A stretch of DNA of 64,000 nt, taken from contig NZ_FNAS01000001.1 in assembly GCF_900101995.1 (NCBI RefSeq), positions 124,001 to 188,000 on the forward strand. Direction: 5' to 3'. The translations under genes were made by a program, and so were the position numbers. Origin of the DNA: Riemerella columbipharyngis (GTDB lineage Bacteria > Bacteroidota > Bacteroidia > Flavobacteriales > Weeksellaceae). The notes under the pieces are model-generated. The model saw only the letters and a program-made list of their open reading frames with translations. It was not told the origin of the DNA and ran no database searches. Shown here in pieces: positions 22,227 to 32,071 of the stretch; the stretch's first letter is position 1; every line of letters begins with the position of its first letter.

Positions 22227-24674
22227 TTAGTTTCTCATTTGTTCCAAAAATTGTTCCAAAGCATTCAAATCAGAGATTAAGACATCTCTTGCCTTAGAGC
22301 CTTTGAAAGTCCCTACGATACCATTGGCTTCCAGCTGATCCATAATCCTGCCCGCTCTGTTGTACCCCAGTTTCAGCTGTCTTTGCAGCATAGAGGTAGA
22401 GCCTTGCTGTGTAGAAACTACTATTCTTGCCGCCTCTTCAAAAAGACTGTCTCTTTCATTTGGGTCAAAATCTCCCGATGTACCGCCTGCATCTTCCCCT
22501 ACATACTCCGGCAGTTCATAGGCACCACCATAACCTCTCTGCTCACTGATGAACTCTACTATTCTCTCTACCTCAGGCGTATCTATGAATGCACACTGAA
22601 GACGCGTTAAATCATTACCGTTAAAATAAAGCATATCCCCTTTACCTATAAGCTGTTCCGCTCCGGGACTGTCTAATATGGTACGGGAATCCACTCCCGA
22701 AATCACTCTAAACGCAGCTCGTGCAGGGAAATTGGCTTTTATCATCCCCGTAATTACATTTACGGATGGTCTTTGGGTGGCGATAATCAAATGGATACCT
22801 ACCGCCCTTGCCAATTGAGCGAGACGGGCTATAGGATGCTCCACTTCTTTTCCTGCTGTCATGATAAGGTCTGCAAACTCATCTACGACCAACACGATAT
22901 AGGGCAGATAGCGATGTCCGTTTTCGGGGTTAAGTTTTCGCTCTGTAAATTTTTGGTTATATTCTTTTAGGTTTCTACAAAATGCCGCTTTCAGCAAATC
23001 GTAGCGGTTATCCATCTCTATACAAAGAGAATTAAGCGTATTGATAACCTTTGTGGTATCGGTAAGCACCGCATCTTCTTCGCCCGGAAGTTTTGCGAGA
23101 TAATGGTTCTCCAAATGGGCATACAGCGAAAGTTCTACTTTTTTCGGGTCCACCATCACAAACTTAAGCTCGCTCGGGTGCTTTTTATAAAGTAAAGAAG
23201 CTAATATTGCATTGATACCCACAGATTTACCTTGTCCCGTAGCACCAGCCATCAGTAGGTGTGGCATTTTTGCCAAATCCATCATAAAAATTTCATTAGA
23301 GATGGTTCTACCAAAGACTACAGGCAGCTCCATATCGGTTTTTCTAAATCTATAAGAATCGATAACGGAACGCATAGAGACCATAGCCGGATTGCTACGA
23401 GGCACCTCTATACCAATAGTTCCCTTACCCGGCATAGGGGCGATAATTCTAATCCCGAGAGCTGCCAAATTCAGGGCGATATCATCTTGCAATCTCTTAA
23501 TTGTAGAAACTCTTACTCCCACTTCTGGAATAAGCTCATAGAGAATTACCGTAGGTCCTACAGTAGCGTGAATATTTGCTATACCCACATTGAAGTTTTT
23601 GAGAAGGTCTTCTATCTTTTTTTTGCTTTCCTCAAGTTCTTCTTGAGATATGGTGATTTCTTGATTGCCATAATCTTTTAGCAATTCTATAGTCGGCATT
23701 TGGAATTTTGCCAAATCTAAACGGTGGTCGTACAGCCCGTGCTTTTCTACCAAATCATTAGGGGCAGGTTCCTCTTCTTTGTCGTCTTCTTCCGAATGGA
23801 TAGGTTCAATGACAATAGGGATATCCCCCAGACTGCTTCCCTTAGGTTCTTCATCTCTTGGGATAGAAGTGCTGCCTGCCGCTGTAGGCGGTTCATCATC
23901 GGAGTGATTGAGCTGAATATTGATAGGCGGTGTCGTTTTTACTTCGCTGCCATTGCCAACAACTTCTTTATTATCCGGTGTTTTAATTGGCGCTACTGAT
24001 GGCGGATTTTCAAAAACCTTATCCTCAAAGCTTTGTACGGCTTCTTTACTTTCAGACTCATCATTCTCATCATATACCGCATCTTTTATTTTATTTTTTT
24101 GTTCCTCCGCTTTTTCTTTCCAGTCATTAAGTTTTGACTTAACTCCGTCAAAACTGAAATTAAATTCTAAAATAAGATAAAGGATAATCACCGATAAAAG
24201 TATCAGCCATAAGCCAAAACTCCCTAAAATAGACTCTCCGTACTCATACATTTCGTAGCCGTAAACACCGCTTAGAACACTACTTCCTCCGGTAACGGTG
24301 GCAATGAATACCGGCAGCCACAAAAGGAAAAATACACTGTGGTAAACCGCTTTCCAAAATTTGAATAATTTTGTTTTGAAAAATACAGAACTCAATAAGA
24401 AAAACAAAAAGGCAATAAAAAATGCCGCTATCCCAAAGCTCTCATAGATAAATAAATTGCCCAGCCAATCTCCTAATTTTCCAAACACATTAGAAGACTG
24501 TACACTTTTATTAAACATTGCGGCTGATTGGCTTTGGTCTTCCTGCCACTTAAAGAGATAGGAGACAAACGAAATTGTCAAAATAATGGAAAATATAAAC
24601 AGCACCCAGCCGGTTATGATACGGACTTTATTCTTTTTTTTTGGTGCTTTTGGTGTTTCTTTGTTAGTGTTCAT
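22227..24674 (-). CDS. ftsK: DNA translocase FtsK
   Basis: 815 residues. Four or five N-terminal membrane helices (residues about 20-165), an acidic linker rich in E/D/P (about 180-310), then the motor domain with Walker A GATGQGKSVG (about 473-482) and Walker B VVDEFADL. The C-terminal winged-helix gamma domain (LKLGYNRAGRIMDQLEANGI) reads KOPS-type sites. FtsK couples septation to chromosome-dimer resolution. A -7 element TAAATTTG is present at 24709-24702 in the 209-bp divergent region upstream. Confidence 0.95.
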   Translation of the reverse strand: MNTNKETPKAPKKKNKVRIITGWVLFIFSIILTISFVSYLFKWQEDQSQSAAMFNKSVQSSNVFGKLGDWLGNLFIYESFGIAAFFIAFLFFLLSSVFFKTKLFKFWKAVYHSVFFLLWLPVFIATVTGGSSVLSGVYGYEMYEYGESILGSFGLWLILLSVIILYLILEFNFSFDGVKSKLNDWKEKAEEQKNKIKDAVYDENDESESKEAVQSFEDKVFENPPSVAPIKTPDNKEVVGNGSEVKTTPPINIQLNHSDDEPPTAAGSTSIPRDEEPKGSSLGDIPIVIEPIHSEEDDKEEEPAPNDLVEKHGLYDHRLDLAKFQMPTIELLKDYGNQEITISQEELEESKKKIEDLLKNFNVGIANIHATVGPTVILYELIPEVGVRVSTIKRLQDDIALNLAALGIRIIAPMPGKGTIGIEVPRSNPAMVSMRSVIDSYRFRKTDMELPVVFGRTISNEIFMMDLAKMPHLLMAGATGQGKSVGINAILASLLYKKHPSELKFVMVDPKKVELSLYAHLENHYLAKLPGEEDAVLTDTTKVINTLNSLCIEMDNRYDLLKAAFCRNLKEYNQKFTERKLNPENGHRYLPYIVLVVDEFADLIMTAGKEVEHPIARLAQLARAVGIHLIIATQRPSVNVITGMIKANFPARAAFRVISGVDSRTILDSPGAEQLIGKGDMLYFNGNDLTRLQCAFIDTPEVERIVEFISEQRGYGGAYELPEYVGEDAGGTSGDFDPNERDSLFEEAARIVVSTQQGSTSMLQRQLKLGYNRAGRIMDQLEANGIVGTFKGSKARDVLISDLNALEQFLEQMRN

Positions 24675-24843
24675 TGCTAATGATTAAATATAGAAAAAAT
24701 GCAAATTTAATAATAATTATCCCAAAAATAAACCTTAAAAAAGAAAACTTTTCCACTCTTTACAACACGAAAATAGAGTTATTTATATTCTATAAAAATA
24801 ATAAATTAGTGATTATTATTAGACTTTTTTGGCATATCCTCTT

Positions 24844-24851
24844 TATATTTG
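24844..24851 (+). promoter_or_regulatory. -7 element upstream of ccsBA
   Basis: TATATTTG, 32 nt before the start codon. The nearest TTTG (24828-24831) is only 12 nt upstream, so the -33 element is not convincing. Confidence 0.4.
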
Positions 24852-24883
24852 TGGTTTGAAATTTTTACACACGCCTTTATTTT

Positions 24884-27800
24884 ATGGAAAAATTACAGAA
24901 AATACTGATTTCTACACGCACTATGGCAGTTCTTCTGCTGGTTTATGCTATTTCAATGGCGTATGCCACTTTTCTGGAAAATGACTTCGGGACTCCTGCC
25001 GCCAAAGCCTATATATACAATTCGTGGTGGTTCTCAGCAATAATGTTTCTACTGATTATCAATTTTATAGCTAATATCCCAAGATACCGTCTCTGGAAAA
25101 AAGAAAAATGGCCTTTGCTGGTGTTCCATTTGTCGTTTATACTACTATTTATCGGTGGGGCTATTACTCGATACATCAGCTATGAGGGACAGATGCATAT
25201 CCGCCAAGGAGATACTTCTAACCAGATTGTGTCCGACAGAAATTATTTCAAAATAAAAATGGAACGCGATGGCGATGTGTACAACTATCAAGACATTCCG
25301 TATATCGCTACACCGAAAGTCCCGTTCTGGACTGCCGTTACACAGCATAATTTTCGTGCTGCATACGACTTCAACGGCGAAAAAATAAAAGTAACGGAAC
25401 TAAATTATGTCCCAAGGAAAAAAGACAGCATACAGCTGAATCCAAGCGGAAAAAAATACCTCCACTTTGTGACTACGGACAATGCAGGAAGATTGGAATA
25501 TTATATCGAAGACGGAGAAGTGAAAAATATTGGAAACTACCTCGTTACGCTGAACAGAAAGATAGACGGTGCCATAGAGTTCAAAACAGAAGGAGATAAA
25601 ATTTTGATTAAAGCGCCTATTGATGCAAGCTACCTTACGATGGCAACCCAAACTACCGGAACCGTACGGAAAGACACCTACGAGCCTCTTGCTCTTAGAA
25701 GCCTGTATTCCATTGACCAACTGAAAATAGTGGTTCCTAACGGGATTGAACGCGGTAATCTAATCTCTTACTCCGGAGACAAAGTAAAAGAGAAAAACCT
25801 CCCTGACGAAATGACGGTGGAAGTACAAGGGCAAAAGTCCAAGCAAATCGTAAAACTAACCGTACAGGACAACACACCGGGACAGATGAAACAAATCAAT
25901 GTAGATGGGATCAATATAATGCTGGGGTACGGATCAAAAGTTTACACCACGCCATTTGCCTTGAAATTAGATGAGTTTATACTGAAAACTTACCCTGGCT
26001 CTTCTTCGCCTTCTTCTTTCGAAAGTAAAGTTAAAATCATTGACAACGGTACAGAAACACCTTTTAGAATTTATATGAACCATATTCTCAATTATAGAGG
26101 CTATCGCTTTTTCCAATCGAGTTTTGATCCTGATAGAAAGGGGACTATCCTCTCCGTAAATCACGATTATTGGGGGACGCTCATTACTTACATCGGCTAC
26201 GCATTGTTGTTTTTAGGAATGTTTGTTACTCTATTCTGGAAAGGGACTCGCTTTTGGGAGCTTAATAAAAGACTTAGAGATATTGCTAAAAAAAGAGGAC
26301 TCACCGTTCTGATTTTTCTGTTGGCTTTCGGTTTTTCTAAAGCCCAGAACCATACTCAAAACACGCTTGCCCCTACGTCTCCTACGGCTAATAGGTCTGC
26401 CGAGGAGATTTTGAAAACCATTAAAATAGATAAACACCACGCTGAAGAATTTGGTTCGCTATTGGTGCAAAGCTACGACGGAAGAATAGAACCGATAAAC
26501 ACCCAGGCACTTGATGTACTAAGGAAGCTCACGGCTCACGACAGCTACGAGGGCATAGATGCCAACCAATGGTTTTTGGATGCGGTGATTATTTCCGCTG
26601 TCAATCCTATGATTTTGGCTAACTTGAAAGTAATAAAAGTAGAAAGCCAAGGAAATATAGGAAAAGAAATAGAGAAAAAAGCCAGAGCCAATGCAGACGG
26701 TTATACCAGCCTGATAAACCTCTATACACCAGATACTAACGGTATGCCGGTATATGTTTTTGAAGATGATTATAACAAAGCTTTCAGAAAGAAAGCATCT
26801 GAACAGACGAAATACGACCAAGCTGTCATTAAACTAAACGATAAGGTACAAGTAATGAACAGTCTGATGAACTGGCAATACTTCCGCGTAGTGCCTGTCC
26901 AGAACGATCCTAACCACCGCTGGAACTCCGTAGTAGATGCAGAGCTGAAACCTGATAGTATTTCTCAGAAAATCCTCGGACCTTATGTTTCCGCGGTAGT
27001 AGATGCTACGCAAACCCACAACTGGAAACAAGCTGACGTGGAACTGAAAAAACTGAAAGACTACCAAATGAAATGGGGGAAAAGCGTAATTCCATCTGAT
27101 TCTAAAATAAAAACAGAACTTTTGCTAAATAAGTTGGATATCAATTTTATATTGATGATTTTCTATACTGTAATTGCTGTGATATTAATTGTTTTAGGAT
27201 TTGTAGAACTCTTTAAACCTCATTCTATTTTGCATAAAATCATCAAGATGATTATTGCATTAGGAATATTAGGCTATATCGTCCATTTTGTAGGACTTGT
27301 CGCAAGGTGGTATGTTTCCGGGCACGCCCCGTGGAGCAATGGCTACGAGGCGATTATGTTCATCTCTTGGATCGGTATTACGGCGGGGCTGTTGCTTTAC
27401 CGAAACGGAAACGCATTGATTCCTTGTTCGGGGTTTATGGTAGCAGTGCTTCTTATGGGGTTTGCACACGGTGCTCTTAGCCTCAATCCACAGATTACCC
27501 CGCTTGTTCCAGTACTGAAGTCTTATTGGCTTGTGGTGCATGTTGCCATCATTACTTCCAGCTATGGCTTCTTTGCACTCTCGTTCATTATAGGCTCTAC
27601 GGTACTTATTTTCTATATCCTTACAAATAAAAAAGTGTATAAAAAGCATCACGATACTACGATAAAGGAACTAGGAATAGTCTCTGAAATGTCTCTTACG
27701 GTGGGGCTGTTCTTGCTTACCATAGGTACATTCCTTGGGGGGATTTGGGCTAATGAATCTTGGGGACGCTATTGGTCTTGGGATCCTAAAGAGACTTGGG

Positions 27801-28072
27801 CTTTTATCTCGGTAATGGTTTATGCATTTGTATTACATATGCGTCTTGTGCCGGGGCTTAGAGGGGCACATACTTTTCATATGGTAACGATGTTTGCATT
27901 CAGTAGTGTGGTAATGACTTATTTTGGAGTAAATTATTATCTCACCGGGCTGCATTCCTATGCGGCGGGAGATCCTATTCCTATTCCGATATGGGTATAT
28001 ATTACCACTGCTGTGATGATAGCTCTTTCGGTATGGTCGTGGATAAAGTACAAGGAACTTAACCGTAAATAG
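24884..28072 (+). CDS. ccsA: fused cytochrome c biogenesis protein CcsBA (ResB-CcsA)
   Basis: 1062 residues. The N-terminal ResB/Ccs1-like half has membrane helices around residues 15-100 and 430-460 and a long periplasmic section; the C-terminal CcsA half has about eight helices and the heme-handling WWD motif WGRYWSWDPKETWAF (about residue 963), with a conserved WYVSGHAPWSNGYE loop and histidines. It brings heme across the inner membrane and attaches it to c-type cytochromes (System II). The fusion is normal for Bacteroidota. Terminator at 28105 follows. Confidence 0.93.
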   Translation: MEKLQKILISTRTMAVLLLVYAISMAYATFLENDFGTPAAKAYIYNSWWFSAIMFLLIINFIANIPRYRLWKKEKWPLLVFHLSFILLFIGGAITRYISYEGQMHIRQGDTSNQIVSDRNYFKIKMERDGDVYNYQDIPYIATPKVPFWTAVTQHNFRAAYDFNGEKIKVTELNYVPRKKDSIQLNPSGKKYLHFVTTDNAGRLEYYIEDGEVKNIGNYLVTLNRKIDGAIEFKTEGDKILIKAPIDASYLTMATQTTGTVRKDTYEPLALRSLYSIDQLKIVVPNGIERGNLISYSGDKVKEKNLPDEMTVEVQGQKSKQIVKLTVQDNTPGQMKQINVDGINIMLGYGSKVYTTPFALKLDEFILKTYPGSSSPSSFESKVKIIDNGTETPFRIYMNHILNYRGYRFFQSSFDPDRKGTILSVNHDYWGTLITYIGYALLFLGMFVTLFWKGTRFWELNKRLRDIAKKRGLTVLIFLLAFGFSKAQNHTQNTLAPTSPTANRSAEEILKTIKIDKHHAEEFGSLLVQSYDGRIEPINTQALDVLRKLTAHDSYEGIDANQWFLDAVIISAVNPMILANLKVIKVESQGNIGKEIEKKARANADGYTSLINLYTPDTNGMPVYVFEDDYNKAFRKKASEQTKYDQAVIKLNDKVQVMNSLMNWQYFRVVPVQNDPNHRWNSVVDAELKPDSISQKILGPYVSAVVDATQTHNWKQADVELKKLKDYQMKWGKSVIPSDSKIKTELLLNKLDINFILMIFYTVIAVILIVLGFVELFKPHSILHKIIKMIIALGILGYIVHFVGLVARWYVSGHAPWSNGYEAIMFISWIGITAGLLLYRNGNALIPCSGFMVAVLLMGFAHGALSLNPQITPLVPVLKSYWLVVHVAIITSSYGFFALSFIIGSTVLIFYILTNKKVYKKHHDTTIKELGIVSEMSLTVGLFLLTIGTFLGGIWANESWGRYWSWDPKETWAFISVMVYAFVLHMRLVPGLRGAHTFHMVTMFAFSSVVMTYFGVNYYLTGLHSYAAGDPIPIPIWVYITTAVMIALSVWSWIKYKELNRK

Positions 28073-28104
28073 AAGCCGTGGATTTTAATGATTTTCATTG
28101 TTAG

Positions 28105-28137
28105 CGAGAGGTCTGATGCGATACTCTCGTTTTTTTA
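28105..28137 (+). terminator. intrinsic terminator of ccsBA
   Basis: CGAGAG (28105-28110) pairs with CTCTCG (28124-28129), followed by seven T. Confidence 0.75.
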
Positions 28138-28267
28138 CAAATAAAATAGTTGAAAATTTTATAATCTCCCGAATTTAATTTCAAAAACAAGCCGTATCTA
28201 TTTGTAAACAAGGAAGGTTTGTTAAAAGAGAGGTTTTGGAAGGCATTACTTGGGACGATATTTCGGA

Positions 28268-28299
28268 TTTGTTTACAAAGTAAAGATATGGTATATTTG
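28268..28299 (+). promoter_or_regulatory. promoter of def
   Basis: TTTG (28268-28271), 20 nt, TATATTTG (28292-28299): a near-perfect flavobacterial promoter giving a leader of about 45 nt. Confidence 0.75.
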
Positions 28300-28350
28300 C
28301 AAAATCTTTTCTTAAGTAAAATGAGAATTGAAAAAGAATAATTATAGAAT

Positions 28351-28929
28351 ATGATACTACCTATTCGTGCATACGGCGACCCTGTCTTGAGAAAGAAAGG
28401 AATGGATATTTCTGCGGATTATCCCAATCTCGGGCAGCTGATTAGTGATATGTTTGAAACGATGAATAGTGCCAACGGCATTGGCCTTGCCGCACCGCAG
28501 ATAGGATTGGATATCCGCTTGTTCATCGTAGATGTATCGCCTTTGGCAACCGATGAGGACTATGCCGATATTGCCGACGAGCTGAAGGATTTTAAGAAAG
28601 TATTCATCAATGCTAAAATTCTTGAAGAAAGCGGCGAAGAATGGAAGTTCAATGAGGGCTGCCTCTCCATACCCGAAGTTCGTGAAGATGTAAAGCGTAA
28701 AGACACCATCGTGATAGAGTACTATGACGAGAATTTCCAAAAGCATACCGAAACCTATTCGGATATCCGTGCAAGGGTAATCCAGCACGAGTATGATCAT
28801 ATAGAGGGCATACTCTTCACTGATAAAATAAGCTCTCTGAAGAAAAAAATGATTAAAGGAAAGCTCAGCAAAATATCTAATGGCGAAGTCCATATTAACT
28901 ATAAAATGAGATTTCCAAATAAAAAATAA
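28351..28929 (+). CDS. def: peptide deformylase
   Basis: 192 residues. All three motifs are intact: GIGLAAPQ (43-50), EGCLSIP (102-108) with the metal-binding Cys, and HEYDH (146-150). It removes the formyl group from nascent N-terminal methionine. The gene heads the conserved def-DUF5606-mazG order seen in Flavobacteriia. Confidence 0.96.
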   Translation: MILPIRAYGDPVLRKKGMDISADYPNLGQLISDMFETMNSANGIGLAAPQIGLDIRLFIVDVSPLATDEDYADIADELKDFKKVFINAKILEESGEEWKFNEGCLSIPEVREDVKRKDTIVIEYYDENFQKHTETYSDIRARVIQHEYDHIEGILFTDKISSLKKKMIKGKLSKISNGEVHINYKMRFPNKK

Positions 28930-28955
28930 GTGTATAACATGTAATACAATATAAA

Positions 28956-29384
28956 ATGATTTTAGAAAAAATAATTTCAATCTCGGGAAAACCAGGACTT
29001 TATAAACTTGTTTCTCAGCTCAGAAACGGATTTATCGTAGAGGACATTACGACCAAGAAAAAATTGAGTATTTCTAATTCCAGCCAAGTAAGTCTGTTGG
29101 ATAATATTGCCATGTTTAGTTTTAGCAGAGAAGTTCCTCTTTTTGAAGTCTTTGAAAATATTGCTAAAGACGAGGATTACAAGCAAACCATTAATCATAA
29201 ATCTTCTGACGAAGAACTGAAAACATTTATGTCTAAAGCCTTGCCGGACTATGATACCGATAGAGTCTATGTATCCGATATCAAGAAATTGGTGCAATGG
29301 TACAATATTTTGCAAAAAGCGGGATATATTACGCCAGATAGCTTTGTGAAAGCAGATACAGAAGCTTCTGGAGAGAACGGATAA
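28956..29384 (+). CDS. DUF5606 family protein
   Basis: 142 residues starting MILEKIISISGKPGLYKLVS, the hallmark of DUF5606. The N-terminal part looks like a small beta barrel (about residues 1-60); the C-terminal part is helical (DIKKLVQWYNILQKAGYI). Cytosolic, no known function. It lies 26 bp after def and is followed by a terminator, so def and this gene probably form one transcript. Confidence 0.85.
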   Translation: MILEKIISISGKPGLYKLVSQLRNGFIVEDITTKKKLSISNSSQVSLLDNIAMFSFSREVPLFEVFENIAKDEDYKQTINHKSSDEELKTFMSKALPDYDTDRVYVSDIKKLVQWYNILQKAGYITPDSFVKADTEASGENG

Positions 29385-29416
29385 AAATAATGATGTACAT
29401 ATAAATTATAAATTTT

Positions 29417-29454
29417 AACTTTGCTGTTGGATAAGCTTCAGCAAAGTTTTTTAT
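29417..29454 (+). terminator. intrinsic terminator between DUF5606 and mazG
   Basis: A perfect 10-bp stem (AACTTTGCTG 29417-29426 with 29439-29448), 12-nt loop, six T then ATTT. The hairpin ends only a few bases before the mazG start, so mazG must be expressed by read-through or a start inside it. Confidence 0.7.
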
Positions 29455-29456
29455 TT

Positions 29457-30233
29457 ATGAATACCAAAGAACAAAAACTACAAGCCTTTGAGGAGTTGTT
29501 AGGCATTATGGACGAGCTTAGGGAGAAATGTCCTTGGGACAGGAAACAAACGCTGCAATCTCTTAGGCATCTTACATTGGAGGAAGTCTATGAGCTCTCT
29601 GATGCCCTTCTTGGGGAAGACCTCGAAGAAATAAAAAAAGAATTGGGTGATGTCCTATTGCATTTGATATTCTATGCCAAAATAGGTTCTGAAAAAAATA
29701 GCTTTGATATCGGTGATGTCATTAAATCTCTCAATGAAAAATTGATATTCCGCCACCCTCATATCTACGGTGATACGGAGGTGAAAAATGAAGAAGAAGT
29801 AAAAAGAAATTGGGAAAAACTTAAACTAAAAGAAGGGCAAAAATCCGTTTTAGCTGGTGTACCCAAAAGTCTTCCGCCCGTGATAAAAGCATTTAGAATA
29901 CAAGAGAAAGTTAAGGGGATAGGTTTTGAATTTCCTAATGCAGAGGAGGCTTGGAAAAAGGTAGAAGAAGAGCTGAAAGAATTTCATACAGAGCAAGACT
30001 TCAGGAAAAAAGAAGAAGAATTAGGAGATATTTTTTTCTCTCTTATCAACTATGCCAGACTTTTGGACATTAATCCGGACACGGCATTGGAACGAACCAA
30101 TCAAAAATTCATTAAAAGATTTCAATGTATGGAACGCTTAGCCCAAGAAGAAAACACTACACTTTCCGAGCTTAATCTCGATGAAATAGAGCAATTGTGG
30201 AACAAAGCCAAAACCATTATTAAAAATCCTTAA
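29457..30233 (+). CDS. mazG: nucleoside triphosphate pyrophosphohydrolase MazG
   Basis: 258 residues from ATG 29457; the longer open frame to 29421 runs through the terminator hairpin and is rejected. Two MazG domains: [23 protein letters not shown] and [13 protein letters not shown] in the first, EELKEF and [17 protein letters not shown] in the second, each with the EExxE and ExxD magnesium motifs. It hydrolyses NTPs to NMP and pyrophosphate, cleaning damaged nucleotides. Ends 4 bp before thyA. Confidence 0.94.
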   Translation: MNTKEQKLQAFEELLGIMDELREKCPWDRKQTLQSLRHLTLEEVYELSDALLGEDLEEIKKELGDVLLHLIFYAKIGSEKNSFDIGDVIKSLNEKLIFRHPHIYGDTEVKNEEEVKRNWEKLKLKEGQKSVLAGVPKSLPPVIKAFRIQEKVKGIGFEFPNAEEAWKKVEEELKEFHTEQDFRKKEEELGDIFFSLINYARLLDINPDTALERTNQKFIKRFQCMERLAQEENTTLSELNLDEIEQLWNKAKTIIKNP

Positions 30234-30237
30234 CCCT

Positions 30238-31032
30238 ATGAATAACTATTTAGATTTACTTCGTCATATTTTAGAAAACGGAACAGATAAAACGGATAGA
30301 ACGGGCACCGGCACTCGGAGTGTTTTCGGATACCAGCTAAGATACGACCTGTCCAAGGGATTTCCTTTGGTAACCACAAAAAAAGTCCATCTCAAATCTA
30401 TTATTTACGAATTGCTTTGGTTTTTGAAAGGAGATACAAATATTAAATATCTAAATGATAACGGCGTAACGATTTGGGATGAATGGGCGGATGCCAATGG
30501 AGACTTAGGTCCCGTATATGGTGCCCAGTGGAGAAGTTGGAAGGGGGCCGATGGGAAAGTCGTAGACCAAATAAAAGAGGTCATTCATCAAATAAAAACC
30601 AATCCAGACAGTAGGAGAATGCTGGTTTCGGCGTGGAATGTGGCAGAGCTTCCAAATATGGCTCTGGCACCTTGCCATGCAATGTTTCAGTTTTATGTGG
30701 CTGATGGAAAACTTTCTTTGCAACTATACCAAAGAAGTGCTGATGTATTTTTAGGAGTACCGTTTAATATTGCGAGCTATGCCTTATTAGCGATGATGGT
30801 AGCACAAGTCTGCGATTTGGGAGTGGGAGAATTTATCCACTCGTTTGGCGATGTTCATATTTATAACAACCATTTTGAACAGGTAAAAACACAGCTGTCC
30901 AGAGAGCCGAGAGAGCTTCCCAAAATGATGATCAATCCTAAAGTGAAAGACATTTTTGATTTTGAATACCAAGATTTTACATTAGAGGGCTACAATCCCC
31001 ATTCGGCTATTAAAGCCTCTGTTGCCATTTAA
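30238..31032 (+). CDS. thyA: thymidylate synthase
   Basis: 264 residues, the standard short ThyA length. Active-site Cys146 in [10 protein letters not shown], phosphate-binding [11 protein letters not shown] (residues 21-31), [18 protein letters not shown], and the C-terminal [11 protein letters not shown]. It makes dTMP from dUMP with methylene-tetrahydrofolate. Four bp after mazG, so co-transcription is likely; both genes act on the nucleotide pool. Confidence 0.97.
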   Translation: MNNYLDLLRHILENGTDKTDRTGTGTRSVFGYQLRYDLSKGFPLVTTKKVHLKSIIYELLWFLKGDTNIKYLNDNGVTIWDEWADANGDLGPVYGAQWRSWKGADGKVVDQIKEVIHQIKTNPDSRRMLVSAWNVAELPNMALAPCHAMFQFYVADGKLSLQLYQRSADVFLGVPFNIASYALLAMMVAQVCDLGVGEFIHSFGDVHIYNNHFEQVKTQLSREPRELPKMMINPKVKDIFDFEYQDFTLEGYNPHSAIKASVAI

Positions 31033-31047
31033 TCCTAAACCACTAAG

Positions 31048-31992
31048 ATGCTTTTAGAAATTAAAAACCTTTATTTTTCTTATAATCCTCAGAAACCTTT
31101 ATTCCGAAACTTATGCTTAGAGATAAAGGAGGGGCAAATTATTGGACTTGCCGGGGAAAGCGGATGCGGAAAATCTACACTTTTAAGCTTAATTTACGGA
31201 TTGCTTGACTGGCAGTCGGGGCAGATTATCTTTGAAGGTATTCCTACATTTGGTCCGAAAGGCAACTTGGTTCCCGGAGAAAAGGATATGAAATTAGTCG
31301 CTCAAAATGATGAGCTGATGCCCTATGCAACAGTGTATGATAATGTAGGGCAATTTTTGTCTAATATCAATCTCTCTGCAAAGAAAAGCAAGGTGCAGGA
31401 GCTTCTTCAAGTGGTAGGATTAGAAGACTACGCCACTCGACAAGTGAAATATCTAAGCGGAGGGCAGCGGCAGCGTGTAGCTATAGCGAGAGCTTTATCT
31501 GTAATGCCTAAACTTCTGCTGTTGGACGAGCCTTTTAGCAATTTAGACTTTGCGAGAAAATTGGAGCTTCGCCACAAGCTGTTTGGCTATGTAAGAAAAT
31601 ACAACCTCTCGCTCATCATCTCTACACACGAGTTGCAAGAAGTAATGCCTTGGCTCGATAAAATTATTATTCTTCAAGAAGGAAGGCTAATACAAAACGA
31701 CACGCCGGAAGACACTTACAAAAAACCATACAACACCTATGTGGCAAGCCTTATGGGCGAAGTAAATGTGCTGAGCGACAAAGACCAAACCGCTCTCAAT
31801 TTGGAGAGAGACCACTACTATCCGCACGAGATATATCTGTGTGATAATGGAAGATCGGCTAAAGTATTGGAAAGTCGCTTTGCAGGCAGTTATTTTTGGA
31901 ATCTTATTTCCGTAGAGGGAATAAAGTTTATCATCTATAGTCCTCAAGTACTTGAGGGAGAAATTTTTGTTGAGTTTCAACAAATGTTGTGA
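31048..31992 (+). CDS. ABC transporter ATP-binding protein, orphan
   Basis: 314 residues. Walker A GESGCGKST (36-44), LSGGQRQRVAIARAL signature, Walker B LLLLDEP, and ISTHELQEV switch. Roughly 90 C-terminal residues form a TOBE-like regulatory domain, as in PotA/FbpC-type importer ATPases. No permease or binding protein lies nearby, so the substrate is unknown. Fifteen bp after thyA. Confidence 0.85.
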   Translation: MLLEIKNLYFSYNPQKPLFRNLCLEIKEGQIIGLAGESGCGKSTLLSLIYGLLDWQSGQIIFEGIPTFGPKGNLVPGEKDMKLVAQNDELMPYATVYDNVGQFLSNINLSAKKSKVQELLQVVGLEDYATRQVKYLSGGQRQRVAIARALSVMPKLLLLDEPFSNLDFARKLELRHKLFGYVRKYNLSLIISTHELQEVMPWLDKIIILQEGRLIQNDTPEDTYKKPYNTYVASLMGEVNVLSDKDQTALNLERDHYYPHEIYLCDNGRSAKVLESRFAGSYFWNLISVEGIKFIIYSPQVLEGEIFVEFQQML

Positions 31993-32071
31993 AGTTTTAT
32001 GTAAAAAAAATATCTTAGTTGCGGAAAAAAGATATTGTTAAATGAATAATCCGAAATAAAAACTTAAAAAT

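Noticed and set aside
23259-23681. 140-residue plus-strand frame within ftsK
   Set aside because: Antisense of the conserved FtsK motor domain, with no protein-family character.
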